A stretch of 64,000 nt of DNA. It comes from Sulfitobacter sp. EhC04 (GTDB lineage: Bacteria; Pseudomonadota; Alphaproteobacteria; Rhodobacterales; Rhodobacteraceae). Each line of letters begins with the position of its first letter. Positions within the stretch are counted from its first letter, which is position 1. A program made the position numbers and the translations under genes. The stretch covers positions 54,137 to 118,136 of the forward strand of contig NZ_LXYI01000042.1 of the NCBI RefSeq assembly GCF_001650875.1, in the 5' to 3' direction. Below the pieces are notes generated by a model, which did no database searches, was not told the DNA's origin, and was given only the letters and a program-made list of their open reading frames with translations. Below, piece by piece: positions 48,033 to 56,231 of the stretch.

Positions 48033-49607
48033 CTACTTTCGTCCTGCCAGAGACTGGCGCGCACGGTCCAGATAACCTGACTTGCGCAGGGTATTTGACG
48101 GATAGCTTTGATCAAACAAATAGCGTTCGATGCTGAAATCGGCCTCGATGGTTTTCAGTTCGTTGACCTGTTTCATGCTGTCGGCCGTCATGTTCTGCGC
48201 CGCGTGCAGCCCGATCAATTGCCGCCGGGGCGCGCGGTACGCGGGCGACCGGTCAGCCGCCAGTCTGGAACTTGCAACCGCCTCTTCGGTTCGTTGCAGG
48301 GAAATACACAGCAACGAATGGTGCAGGTTGCACATGGCCTCGAACTTGGACAAGGCAGAGATGAATTTGCTCTGGCGCGACAATTCATAGGCCTGATCCA
48401 GTTCCCCCTGCGCGATGCGACCCACGGACATGGCCTGCAGGGCAAACAGGTTGTTGGGGTTTTCGCGCAGCGCGCGGCGGGCCAGATTGACAGCACTGTC
48501 ATGCCGCTCGAACAGGATCGCCTGCACGTTCGCACTGACCGCTGCCATCATCGCATCGCCCGGTGCCAGTTCTTCCGCCCGGATCAACAGCGCGGAGATT
48601 TCCTCAAGCGTCGCGGCATCTTCGACCAGGAAGCCCTCCATGATCATTGATGTCATCGCCCAGGCCTTGAGTGCCAGGTAAAGGCCTGCATCCATCTCGT
48701 CATTCGCGATGTCCAGCACCGAAAGGCTGGCTCGCATTTCCGCAGGATCAAAGGTCAGAACCTTGCGCAGCGCCTTTTGTACATGCCCCGACCGCATCGC
48801 CAGCGGGTTTTGGTCACGCCGCAGGCCGGGCAGTTTTTCCAGCGTCAGGTCCGCCACGTTCCAGCAGAACCGGCCCAATACGTCCTGACTGCGCAGGAAA
48901 CTGTTCAGATCCTCGGCAAAGCAATGATCGGAATGCACGATTTCGTCCCGCACCGGGTCGATGACCTGAACAAGGATCGCGGCACCGTTTTCCTCTTCCT
49001 CGATGCTGGTGCGGATCACCAGATCGGCGCTGGTTTCGGTGATCGTGCGGCGCGACGCGGCGACGAAGTCGCTGATGATCTTGCCGACCTGGTCGTTCAC
49101 GATCTGCTGTTTGACATTGCTGGCCGAGGACTGGTTCCAGGGTTCGCCGCACTGGATCGTTACCCGTCCCGGCAATTGCGCGTCCGACCGGTTCGCCCCG
49201 CTCCGCCGCAGCATCATGCGTTGCTGCATCAGCCAGTCGTTGAACTCAGGGTCGGGGATGACCAGACCCTCAAGAAACTCGCGGGTGCTCTGCGTATTGT
49301 CGATGTCGGTTTCGATGCGGTCGGACTCCAGCCAGACCGAGGTGCGATCAGACCCGAGGATGTCGGCAAATTCGCCAAGGCTCTTGCGAATGTCCACAAG
49401 TGTGGTGCGCAGGCTGCCCCGCGCCTGTTCACTGCCGCGATTGCTCCACAGTTTGTCTTCCAGCCATCGCCGCGACCGCGTGTGATTGTCGCTGCTGGCA
49501 AGCATCGCCAGCAGTCCCATGGCCTTCTTTCCCCTTGGGGTCAGCGCATCCCCCACTGGTGAGGAAATGCAGAAATCACCCCGCAATCTGATCTGTACAA
49601 CCGTCAT
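48033..49607 (-). CDS. SARP-like winged-helix transcriptional regulator with TPR region
   Basis: Protein of 524 residues. Residues 1-95 form a winged helix of the SARP/AfsR type: ALTPRGKKAMGLLAMLASS, then RRWLEDKLWSNRGSEQARGSLRTTLVDIRKSL (in part). A middle domain (about 150-290) resembles the TolB-like module of CadC-type regulators (ADLVIRTSIEEEENGAAILVQVIDP in part). The C-terminal 220 residues are TPR-like helices (AVNLARRALRENPNNLFALQAM). ATG 49607 was chosen; a GTG at 49679 has no ribosome site and would swallow the shared motif. Faces away from the RTX gene and from the haloperoxidase. Confidence 0.83.
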   Translation of the reverse strand: MTVVQIRLRGDFCISSPVGDALTPRGKKAMGLLAMLASSDNHTRSRRWLEDKLWSNRGSEQARGSLRTTLVDIRKSLGEFADILGSDRTSVWLESDRIETDIDNTQSTREFLEGLVIPDPEFNDWLMQQRMMLRRSGANRSDAQLPGRVTIQCGEPWNQSSASNVKQQIVNDQVGKIISDFVAASRRTITETSADLVIRTSIEEEENGAAILVQVIDPVRDEIVHSDHCFAEDLNSFLRSQDVLGRFCWNVADLTLEKLPGLRRDQNPLAMRSGHVQKALRKVLTFDPAEMRASLSVLDIANDEMDAGLYLALKAWAMTSMIMEGFLVEDAATLEEISALLIRAEELAPGDAMMAAVSANVQAILFERHDSAVNLARRALRENPNNLFALQAMSVGRIAQGELDQAYELSRQSKFISALSKFEAMCNLHHSLLCISLQRTEEAVASSRLAADRSPAYRAPRRQLIGLHAAQNMTADSMKQVNELKTIEADFSIERYLFDQSYPSNTLRKSGYLDRARQSLAGRK

Positions 49608-49653
49608 GACTCTGCCCCAGGCTCCCGCCTCGCGTGTAACCCCCTCAGAAGCA

Positions 49654-49672
49654 GTGAGAAAACCGTTAAAAT
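49654..49672 (+). promoter_or_regulatory. 19-bp shared element upstream of haloperoxidase and regulator
   Basis: GTGAGAAAACCGTTAAAAT lies 78 bp before the haloperoxidase start and 46 bp before the divergent regulator start. It matches the reverse strand of 53055-53073, upstream of the subtilase, at 17 of 19 positions, including 13 consecutive. Probably an operator for the SARP-like regulator. Confidence 0.55.
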
Positions 49673-49750
49673 CGGTCACATATCACGCTGTCTGTTGACC
49701 CAAGCCTATGCGCAGGCTGTACTGAATACAACGGTTCTCGGAGGGTTGGT

Positions 49751-50956
49751 ATGACGGGTCTCAGCGCGCTTAACGGGCGGAATGGCCGAAACGGCAGGAA
49801 TGGCAGAAACGGACGGAACGGCAGAAATGGCCGGAACGGGCGCAATGGCCGCGATGGCATCTTCTTTGCGGGGGGTGAAACCGACGGGCAGATCAGCGCC
49901 GCGCTGATGTCCACATTCGAAGGGATCACCCGCCAATGGGACGCAACGCGGCACCGGCCGCGCACCGCTGCCCCCACCACCAACCTGCCTGCGCTGTCGC
50001 CTGACCTTGCTGCCTTTGAGCGCCACGAGGGTTTTTTCCGCAATCACATCATCGACTATAATCTCGATCATCTGTTCGCGCCCCTCGTGCTGAATGCCCC
50101 GACAGAGGTGGTCCTGAAGGAGGCCGGTGCAGCCACGCCGATCTATACCCTGCCCCTGCCACAGGGCGCCGATCCGCAGATCCCGTTCCGCGAGGTGTTG
50201 AATGACTATCTTTGGGGCCAGATGCGTTTCGTCAAAAGCAGTGCCGCGCTGCGGGACGAACGGTTTGACGAAATCCACGTGCAGCAGACCGACACGCTCA
50301 GCTTTTTCGGGGCGCTGATGGCGCTGGACGACAATCGCACCCCCTGGACGCTGATGTTGCTGGACGCGATCCTGCGCTTTGGCACCTATATCGAAATGCC
50401 GGTCAAGCTGCATCTGTCCGCGACACGCCCGAACGAGATGTCAGGCTTTGTCCAGCCGATCATCCAGCCGCCAAGCCATGCCAGCTTTCCCAGTGGCCAT
50501 TCGGTAGAGGCCTTTGCCGTGGCCACGGTCTTGCATGCGCTGTCCACTGACCCGCCGGGCAATGCGCCCTATTCGGCCCAATCCGCCTTTGCCACCACCC
50601 AGCCACCGACCGAGACAAGCCTGCTGATGCGGCTGGCCGCCAGGATTGCGGAAAACCGGACAGTTGCAGGTGTCCATTTCCCTGCGGACAGTTTTGCCGG
50701 CGCGGCAATGGGCATGGCGATTGGCGAATATCTGGTGAACGCGCTTAGCGGCGCTGCGCAGACCGGGGCCTATCAGCTTGAGACCGCCAATATCGCGGCG
50801 CTCGATTTCAACTTTGACACGCTTGCCTTTTCGGGCACGCAGAAAGCATTTGATCACGCGACTGCCTCCGTTGCGGTGGACGGGTCGATTGTATCGCCGC
50901 TGTTGCGCGACATCTGGGCGCGGGCGCGGGCGGAAATGCGGATCGCCGATTTCTAA
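49751..50956 (+). CDS. Vanadium-haloperoxidase / PAP2-family enzyme with N-terminal NGR repeats
   Basis: Protein of 401 residues. Residues 8-34 are nine tandem Asn-Gly-Arg triplets followed by DG. The enzyme part has the full oxyanion-binding triad of vanadate haloperoxidases and PAP2 phosphatases: KLHLSATRP (Lys219, Arg226), FPSGHS (247-251) and RTVAGVHFPAD (Arg303, His309, Asp313). Halide oxidation or phosphatase activity are both possible. No Sec or Tat signal is seen; the repeat takes its place. GGAGGG precedes ATG 49751. Divergent from the regulator and facing the convergent subtilase 8 bp away. Confidence 0.85.
   Translation: MTGLSALNGRNGRNGRNGRNGRNGRNGRNGRNGRDGIFFAGGETDGQISAALMSTFEGITRQWDATRHRPRTAAPTTNLPALSPDLAAFERHEGFFRNHIIDYNLDHLFAPLVLNAPTEVVLKEAGAATPIYTLPLPQGADPQIPFREVLNDYLWGQMRFVKSSAALRDERFDEIHVQQTDTLSFFGALMALDDNRTPWTLMLLDAILRFGTYIEMPVKLHLSATRPNEMSGFVQPIIQPPSHASFPSGHSVEAFAVATVLHALSTDPPGNAPYSAQSAFATTQPPTETSLLMRLAARIAENRTVAGVHFPADSFAGAAMGMAIGEYLVNALSGAAQTGAYQLETANIAALDFNFDTLAFSGTQKAFDHATASVAVDGSIVSPLLRDIWARARAEMRIADF
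49772..49852 (+). repeat. Nine-copy 9-bp codon repeat encoding (NGR)9
   Basis: Nine consecutive Asn-Gly-Arg codon triplets, no two identical in nucleotide sequence: AAC/AAT, GGC/GGG/GGA and CGG, CGA, AGG, AGA and CGC are mixed. AGA, AGG and CGA are rare in this GC-rich genome. The protein repeat is therefore kept while the DNA has diverged. Confidence 0.9.
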
Positions 50957-50964
50957 GAGTTTGC

Positions 50965-52965
50965 TCAAATTGTCAGCGAACCTGCCTGGACCAGTTCACG
51001 GCTCAGGATCGCGGCAGCGCCACTTGACCCCGACAGGCGCGCGCCGGTGCCGGAATAGGTGCCGACCGTGCGCTGCCCATAGGTGAAAACCTGATCCACC
51101 ACGCGATTTTGGGTTGCATCGCCTGACCCGACCCAGGGCGCGCCGCGCGACGCATAATCCGCCGCGGTGATCTGCCCCAATACGTCCTTTTGCGCCGAAA
51201 CCGTGTGAATGCGTGGATGGGTGGCGCTGGCAAAGGCGCTGCAGGTGCCCTCATTGGTCAGCGGGGCCGCCACGTCCCAGCCGGGATGGCCATCATGGAC
51301 AACGGGCACCGCGATCCCTTCGAAGAAAGACTGCCGCCCGCCAATGTTGAACCCCGGCGCGGTATCGCCACGCTGTATCTGGAACACAAGGTCGACCGGC
51401 ACCGACGTGGTGTTGGTGATGGTGATACGCCAGTCACCCGCAGGCGCGATAGGCAGATCGGGGTCGATCCGCCGCGTCGGCGCGATGGCGAGGTTGTAGA
51501 AACCCAGGCAGTCCGGCCGCCCGTTAACCGCCCGTTCCGGGGCGTGGTAAAGCCGCACAGGCGCACCGTTCCGGGTGGCCCCCAGCGGCGGCACTGCCGT
51601 ACCGGGCGGGGGAGCGGCCTGTATCACCTGGCCGCCATCCGGTGCCGTGACAGTCACCGCCAGCCCCTCAGGCAGGCTTGCCAAATGCGGCATCCTCCCA
51701 CTGGTCAAAGTGCGTAACTCAAGGAAATTCGGGACCGGATCATCGGGTTGGATCACCCACACCAGCGGATCGGATGTCGCGCCCGGCGCGATCTGCACCC
51801 GCGCGACCTGCTGGGTGTTCAGGCTGTTGCCATAGGCATAGACCACATGCACCTGCTGGCCCAACGCCTCCGCAAGGGTGATCTCGCGCGCGATCTGCGC
51901 TTCGATGAACTTGCCGCCATCCTTCTGCCCCGCCAGAACGCCATAGCTGATGTTGATCACCAGCCTGGCCTGCGGCGCACGTCTGCGCGCCTCGGCGCAC
52001 AGCCATCGAACCCCCTGAACGATATAGCTTTCGCTGTAGGTGCCGGTGGTGTCCACCGCCGCTTCGGGCGGCAATTGCACCGCCATCAGGGGAACGGCGC
52101 AGGGGTTATCCGACGCACACATGTCCTGACCATAGGCCAGATCGGCAACCGCGGTGCCATGGCTATCGCCGGGCGGGGGGCCGCGAAACGGGTCCCAGAC
52201 ATGCAGCGCATCGTTGATTTCGCCGTAGATGCGCACCTCATCGCGGGGATCATCGTGGATCATCGCGTCAATCTCGGGTTTGCGCAGTATGCGGCCAAGC
52301 TGCACCGCGTTGATCGGCGGCAGCGGCGTGCTGGCCAGGCATTCGCGCGACTGCAGCCAGATCGCCTCGACCCGGGTGTTGCCCGCGTCGGGGCCGTCGC
52401 GATGGCGAAAGGTCGTGTTCAGGAAACCAATGTCATTGTCGATGACCGCACCGATAACCTGCGCCTGCGGTAACGGCTGGCCGGCGGATTCTTGCGGCAC
52501 CAATGCCATAAAGGGGGCGGGTGCAGGGCTGTACAAGGCCGGCGCGCCCAGGTCGATCACCTCAAAGATACTGTCATATTTCTGGTGCTCTGCCATGCTG
52601 TGGGCAAGCGGGCGATAAAGGAAAAATTCAAGCGGCGCATCAGCCAACAACGCATGTTCAAGACCGATCAGCAGGTCGTTGATATCAAACGCAAGGTCCT
52701 GACCGGACAGAAACGCCAGTTCGGGCAGCGCCAGCATTTCCGCATTGGCAAAGGGGGCGGGCCCCTGCAGAAACCGCTCAACCCGATTTTTCGAAACGGG
52801 ACACAAACCGTTCCTCACCCGGACGAAAACAGGTTCGTAAACCGCCATCTCCGTTTCCAAAGCAACCTGTTCAAGCGAGGGGGCGGGGCCGTCAACCGCC
52901 CGATCCATCAGGTCGGCCCAATGAAGGTATCCATCCCAGAAATAATCTTGTTCAGCTTCTGTCAT
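50965..52965 (-). CDS. S8 (subtilisin) family serine peptidase
   Basis: Protein of 666 residues. The catalytic triad is in order: Asp176 in GAVIDNDIGF, His269 in GDSHGTAVADLA, and Ser648 in SGSSGAAAIL near the very C-terminus; Asn380 in YAYGNS is the oxyanion residue. Roughly 270 residues separate Asn and Ser, much more than in subtilisin, so a beta-rich insert (about 400-610) splits the domain. The first 165 residues look like a propeptide or partner-binding region. No signal peptide is apparent. It ends 8 bp from the haloperoxidase stop. Confidence 0.88.
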   Translation of the reverse strand: MTEAEQDYFWDGYLHWADLMDRAVDGPAPSLEQVALETEMAVYEPVFVRVRNGLCPVSKNRVERFLQGPAPFANAEMLALPELAFLSGQDLAFDINDLLIGLEHALLADAPLEFFLYRPLAHSMAEHQKYDSIFEVIDLGAPALYSPAPAPFMALVPQESAGQPLPQAQVIGAVIDNDIGFLNTTFRHRDGPDAGNTRVEAIWLQSRECLASTPLPPINAVQLGRILRKPEIDAMIHDDPRDEVRIYGEINDALHVWDPFRGPPPGDSHGTAVADLAYGQDMCASDNPCAVPLMAVQLPPEAAVDTTGTYSESYIVQGVRWLCAEARRRAPQARLVINISYGVLAGQKDGGKFIEAQIAREITLAEALGQQVHVVYAYGNSLNTQQVARVQIAPGATSDPLVWVIQPDDPVPNFLELRTLTSGRMPHLASLPEGLAVTVTAPDGGQVIQAAPPPGTAVPPLGATRNGAPVRLYHAPERAVNGRPDCLGFYNLAIAPTRRIDPDLPIAPAGDWRITITNTTSVPVDLVFQIQRGDTAPGFNIGGRQSFFEGIAVPVVHDGHPGWDVAAPLTNEGTCSAFASATHPRIHTVSAQKDVLGQITAADYASRGAPWVGSGDATQNRVVDQVFTYGQRTVGTYSGTGARLSGSSGAAAILSRELVQAGSLTI

Positions 52966-53054
52966 CTGTCCCTCGGATCAACCCGCCACATCCCTTTTAT
53001 GGAGTCTGGGCGCGCAGATTGCCACCGGTCAAGCATGTCAGGTAGCCCCCTCAA

Positions 53055-53073
53055 ATTTTAACGGTTTACTAAC
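53055..53073 (-). promoter_or_regulatory. 19-bp shared element upstream of S8 peptidase
   Basis: Read on the minus strand it is GTTAGTAAACCGTTAAAAT, pointing at the subtilase start 89 bp away. It matches the element at 49654-49672 at 17/19 positions and shares ACGTTAGTAA (extending to 53075) with 45799-45808 upstream of the RTX protease. Confidence 0.55.
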
Positions 53074-53276
53074 GTGCAACTCACAGCGGCCCAGGTAAAC
53101 TGTAACTGGCTGTCTAGGCTGGTGTTTGTGACCCTGGTGGGGGTGAAGTTACTGCAGCGATCCCGGTCAGCGCAAAATGTTCCGGGTGAGTGGTCGGTGG
53201 CCGAGCTTTTGATTTTATGCTGCTTGGGTTGTGATCGCCTGGCGTGTGCGGGATGCATTACATCTTGTGCGCGCCA

Positions 53277-53497
53277 CCTTCCCCTTCCGGGGTGGGAAGG
53301 GCGATCAAGGTAGGATTCAGCTGCCTTCGGGCAGTTGCGGCAATTGCGCCGAGCAAGAATGGCGCGGAGCCGATACCCGCACCGTTAAAGAGTAGGTATC
53401 GCGCGCCATGAGAATTGACTCATCGTCGCTATGCCCCCGACACCTCCCCGTCGGGCAAGGCCGGGTTGATCCCTTGTGGATCAACCCGGCCTTTTTA
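53277..53497 (+). ncRNA. Candidate structured noncoding RNA
   Basis: A run of stable hairpins: CCTTCCCC / GGGGTGGGAAGG (53277-53300); an 8-bp stem capped by TTCG (53318-53337); a long stem ATGGCGCG + CGATACC / GGTATCG + CGCGCCAT with a 4-nt bulge (53359-53409); CCCGAC / GTCGGG (53436-53455); and a terminator with a perfect 14-bp stem. No ORF with a ribosome site fits. The 5' end is not known. It does not match what I know of tmRNA, RNase P RNA, SRP RNA or tRNA. It could also be an attenuator-like leader, but the terminator is 230 bp before aspS. Confidence 0.45.
53459..53496 (+). terminator. Strong intrinsic terminator
   Basis: Perfect 14-bp stem GGCCGGGTTGATCC / GGATCAACCCGGCC with a 5-nt loop and five T residues. 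No protein gene on the plus strand precedes it for over 2 kb (the haloperoxidase ends at 50956, with the minus-strand subtilase in between), so it most likely ends a small RNA. Confidence 0.88.
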
Positions 53498-53659
53498 TAG
53501 GCACATGCTGACATTGCACATTGCAACCACAAGCCTTCGGCAATCCGCCCCTGGGTCCCCTTGGCCAACCGTCCTCCCCGGAATGCCCCCATCCCGCCGA
53601 CAATCGAAAGGACCGGCGCCATCGCCCCGCAAAAACGGGGTACGGGACCCGTCGCGCCC

Positions 53660-53688
53660 TTGACTTCCGGGGCGGCAAAAGGTGTACC
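53660..53688 (+). promoter_or_regulatory. Possible aspS promoter
   Basis: TTGACT at 53660-53665 and TGTACC at 53683-53688 are 17 bp apart, 36 bp before the aspS ATG. The -35 is good; the -10 matches the consensus poorly, as is common in GC-rich alphaproteobacteria. Confidence 0.35.
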
Positions 53689-53723
53689 TGCGCCAATTCA
53701 TTCAGCCCTGAGGGGGACCGCAC

Positions 53724-55577
53724 ATGCACGCCTATCGCAGCCACACCTGCGCCGATCTGAACCTTGCGAACAAAGGTGATACCGTGCGCCTTGCCGGATG
53801 GGTCCATCGGGTGCGAGATCACGGCGGCGTGCTGTTCATCGACCTGCGCGATCACTATGGCATCACGCAGGTGCTGTGCGACCCCGACAGCCCTGTTTTT
53901 GCGCAGGTGGAAAAGGTCCGCTCTGAATGGTGCATCCGCATTGACGGCCTGGTAAAGGCCCGCGCGGAAGGGCTGGCAAACGCCAAGATCCCCACCGGCG
54001 AGATCGAAGTTTATGTCCGTGACATCGAAGTGCTGGGCCGCGTGAACGGCGACCTGCCCCTGCAGGTGTTCGGGGATCAGGAATATCCGGAAGAGACGCG
54101 CCTACGCTACCGCTACCTCGACCTGCGCCGCGAGAAGATGCAGAACAACATGGTGCTGCGCTCTGACGTGGTGTCCTCAATCCGCAAACGGATGTGGGAT
54201 CAGGGCTTCAAGGAGTTCCAGACCCCGATCATCACCGCGTCCTCTCCCGAGGGTGCGCGCGACTTTCTGGTGCCGTCACGCCTGCATCCGGGCAAATTCT
54301 ATGCCCTGCCCCAGGCCCCGCAGCAGTTCAAGCAGTTGCTGATGGTCTCGGGCTTTGACAAATATTTCCAGATCGCGCCCTGCTTCCGCGACGAAGACCC
54401 GCGCGCCGACCGGTCGCCCACCGATTTCTACCAGCTTGACCTTGAGATGTCCTTTGTCGAGCAGCAGGACGTGTTTGACACCATCCAACCCGTGATCACC
54501 GGCGTGTTCGAAGAGTTCGGCGGCGGCAAGAAGGTCGATCAGACCTGGGAGCAGATTTCCTACAAGGATGCCGCCCTCTGGTACGGCTCCGACAAGCCCG
54601 ACCTGCGCAACCCGATCAAGATGCAGGTGGTGTCAGAGCATTTCGCAGGCTCGGGTTTCGCCATCTTTGCCAAACTGCTGGAACAGGACGGCACCGAGGT
54701 CCGCGCGATCCCCGCGCCGACCGGCGGGTCGCGCAAGTTTTGCGACCGGATGAACGCCTTTGCCCAGAAGGAAGGGTTGCCCGGCATGGGCTATATCTTC
54801 TGGCGCGAGAAAACGGCGGATGCCGTGGCACAGGAAATGGGCATTACCGTGAAGGAAGCCCAGGCCAAGCTGAAATCCGGCGAAGTCGAAGGTGGCATGG
54901 AAGCGGCGGGTCCGCTGGCCAAGAACATCGGCCCCGAACGCACCGAAGCCATTCGCCAGCAACTCGGCCTCGGTGTCGGTGACGCGGCCTTCTTCCTGGG
55001 CGGCAAGCCCAAGGCATTCGAGGCCATCGCGGGCCGCGCCCGCAACATCATCGGCGAGGAACTGGGCCTGACCGACAAGGACCGTTTCGCTTTTGCCTGG
55101 ATCGTGGATTTCCCGATCTACGAAAAGGATGCTGAAACCGGCAAGATCGACTTTGAACACAACCCCTTCTCCATGCCTCAGGGCGGGATGGATGCGCTCA
55201 TGGGCGATCCGATGGATGTGCTGGGCTTTCAATACGACCTGGCCTGCAACGGCTATGAACTGGTCTCGGGTGCGATCCGGAACCACAAGCCCGAAATCAT
55301 GTTCAAGGCCTTCGAGATTGCGGGCTATGGCGAAGAGGAAGTGCGCAAGCGCTTTGGCGGCATGGTCAACGCCTTCCAATATGGCGCCCCGCCCCACGGC
55401 GGCTGTGCGGCGGGCATCGACCGGATCGTGATGCTGCTGGCCGAAGAACAGAACATCCGCGAGGTGATCCTGTTCCCGATGAACCAGCGTGCCGAAGACC
55501 TGATGATGAACGCACCAAGCGACCCGACCAGCGACCAGTTGATGGAATTGGGGCTGAGGGTGATCCCGCAGGAGTAG
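53724..55577 (+). CDS. aspS: Aspartate--tRNA ligase
   Basis: Class IIb synthetase of 617 residues with the bacterial layout: N-terminal OB-fold anticodon domain ([26 protein letters not shown] in part), motif 2 [19 protein letters not shown] (in part), the inserted GAD domain (about residues 300-425) and motif 3 [14 protein letters not shown]. Whether it is discriminating or also charges tRNA-Asn cannot be read here. A terminator follows immediately. Confidence 0.97.
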   Translation: MHAYRSHTCADLNLANKGDTVRLAGWVHRVRDHGGVLFIDLRDHYGITQVLCDPDSPVFAQVEKVRSEWCIRIDGLVKARAEGLANAKIPTGEIEVYVRDIEVLGRVNGDLPLQVFGDQEYPEETRLRYRYLDLRREKMQNNMVLRSDVVSSIRKRMWDQGFKEFQTPIITASSPEGARDFLVPSRLHPGKFYALPQAPQQFKQLLMVSGFDKYFQIAPCFRDEDPRADRSPTDFYQLDLEMSFVEQQDVFDTIQPVITGVFEEFGGGKKVDQTWEQISYKDAALWYGSDKPDLRNPIKMQVVSEHFAGSGFAIFAKLLEQDGTEVRAIPAPTGGSRKFCDRMNAFAQKEGLPGMGYIFWREKTADAVAQEMGITVKEAQAKLKSGEVEGGMEAAGPLAKNIGPERTEAIRQQLGLGVGDAAFFLGGKPKAFEAIAGRARNIIGEELGLTDKDRFAFAWIVDFPIYEKDAETGKIDFEHNPFSMPQGGMDALMGDPMDVLGFQYDLACNGYELVSGAIRNHKPEIMFKAFEIAGYGEEEVRKRFGGMVNAFQYGAPPHGGCAAGIDRIVMLLAEEQNIREVILFPMNQRAEDLMMNAPSDPTSDQLMELGLRVIPQE

Positions 55578-55584
55578 GTGAAGA

Positions 55585-55611
55585 GGGCTGCATCTGTTGC
55601 AGCCCCTTTTT
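55585..55611. terminator. Terminator between aspS and hemerythrin gene
   Basis: Stem GGGCTGCA / TGCAGCCC with a 5-nt loop and CTTTTT on the plus side, 8 bp after the aspS stop and directly abutting the stop of the convergent hemerythrin gene. Confidence 0.85.
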
Positions 55612-55613
55612 CG

Positions 55614-56090
55614 TCAATCCTCCAACGAATCTTCCTTCTTTTCCTCGATCAGCCCTCGCTCTTCTTTCTTGCGGGCTTCAAAGCGTGCGCCGAAACCCTC
55701 GATCTCCTTGGCGTCGATGACTTCCCTGGCGCGGGAGAATACATCCTCCTCCTCTTCATCCATGTGATGTTCGTAGTCGTGCCTGAGTGTCTTGAACCTG
55801 GTCAGCCAGCCCGATGACGACATGTCCATCTCGTTCAGCTCTTCCATCAAATCGTCAAGCTGCTGGTGTTCATGCACCGAATGGCGCGCAGCGTCCTGGC
55901 CCCAGGTCTTTGAAATCAGTTTGGAATAGAACGTCTCTTCCTCTGCGGCGGCGTGGGATTTCACGTCGTGATAAAACCTGTTCCAGGCGTTCTGACGCTC
56001 TGTGCTGTCGCCACTTGTTTCACCGATTTCCTTTAACAGGCTGCGGTGCAGATCGTGGTCGGCTTTGATCGCGTCATAGATCGTGTGCAT
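55614..56090 (-). CDS. Hemerythrin HHE domain-containing protein
   Basis: Four-helix protein of 158 residues with hemerythrin-type metal ligands: His in KADHDLHRSL, His and Glu in YHDVKSHAAAEEETFY, His in HSVHEHQQL and His plus Asp in LRHDYEHHMDEEEEDVF. It should bind a di-iron centre. The C-terminus is a highly charged tail. Roles in the family include O2, NO or iron handling; none can be assigned here. Confidence 0.87.
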   Translation of the reverse strand: MHTIYDAIKADHDLHRSLLKEIGETSGDSTERQNAWNRFYHDVKSHAAAEEETFYSKLISKTWGQDAARHSVHEHQQLDDLMEELNEMDMSSSGWLTRFKTLRHDYEHHMDEEEEDVFSRAREVIDAKEIEGFGARFEARKKEERGLIEEKKEDSLED

Positions 56091-56231
56091 GGGGGGTCCT
56101 TTCGGTCAATGCTGCCCAACGCACGGACACTTGGGACGGTTCCCGGCCAAATTCGGCCTGTGCCCGATTGCCAGGGATGCAAAATGCGCCGTGACATATT
56201 ATCTTGGACACAGGGCCAGTTTGGAGACGAC

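Larger units (their letters stand above)
52966..53723. other. 758-bp intergenic region between S8 peptidase and aspS
   Basis: Largest gene-free stretch of the window. From left: subtilase promoter region with the shared 19-bp element; about 53090-53270 with no convincing gene, possibly a decayed mobile element end, since GCGCTGACCGG-like words occur but cannot be placed; 53277-53497 with a chain of hairpins ending in a terminator (see ncRNA); then about 160 bp of GC-rich DNA with a possible promoter for aspS. Short open frames here have no recognisable product or ribosome site. Confidence 0.6.

Noticed and set aside
53086..53270. Possible insertion-sequence remnant or small gene upstream of the hairpin chain
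   Set aside because: A few words suggest an IS end, but no terminal inverted repeat pair, target duplication or transposase fragment could be shown.
53277..53497. tRNA, tmRNA, RNase P RNA or SRP RNA
   Set aside because: None of the conserved sequence elements of these RNAs is present; kept only as an unassigned candidate RNA.
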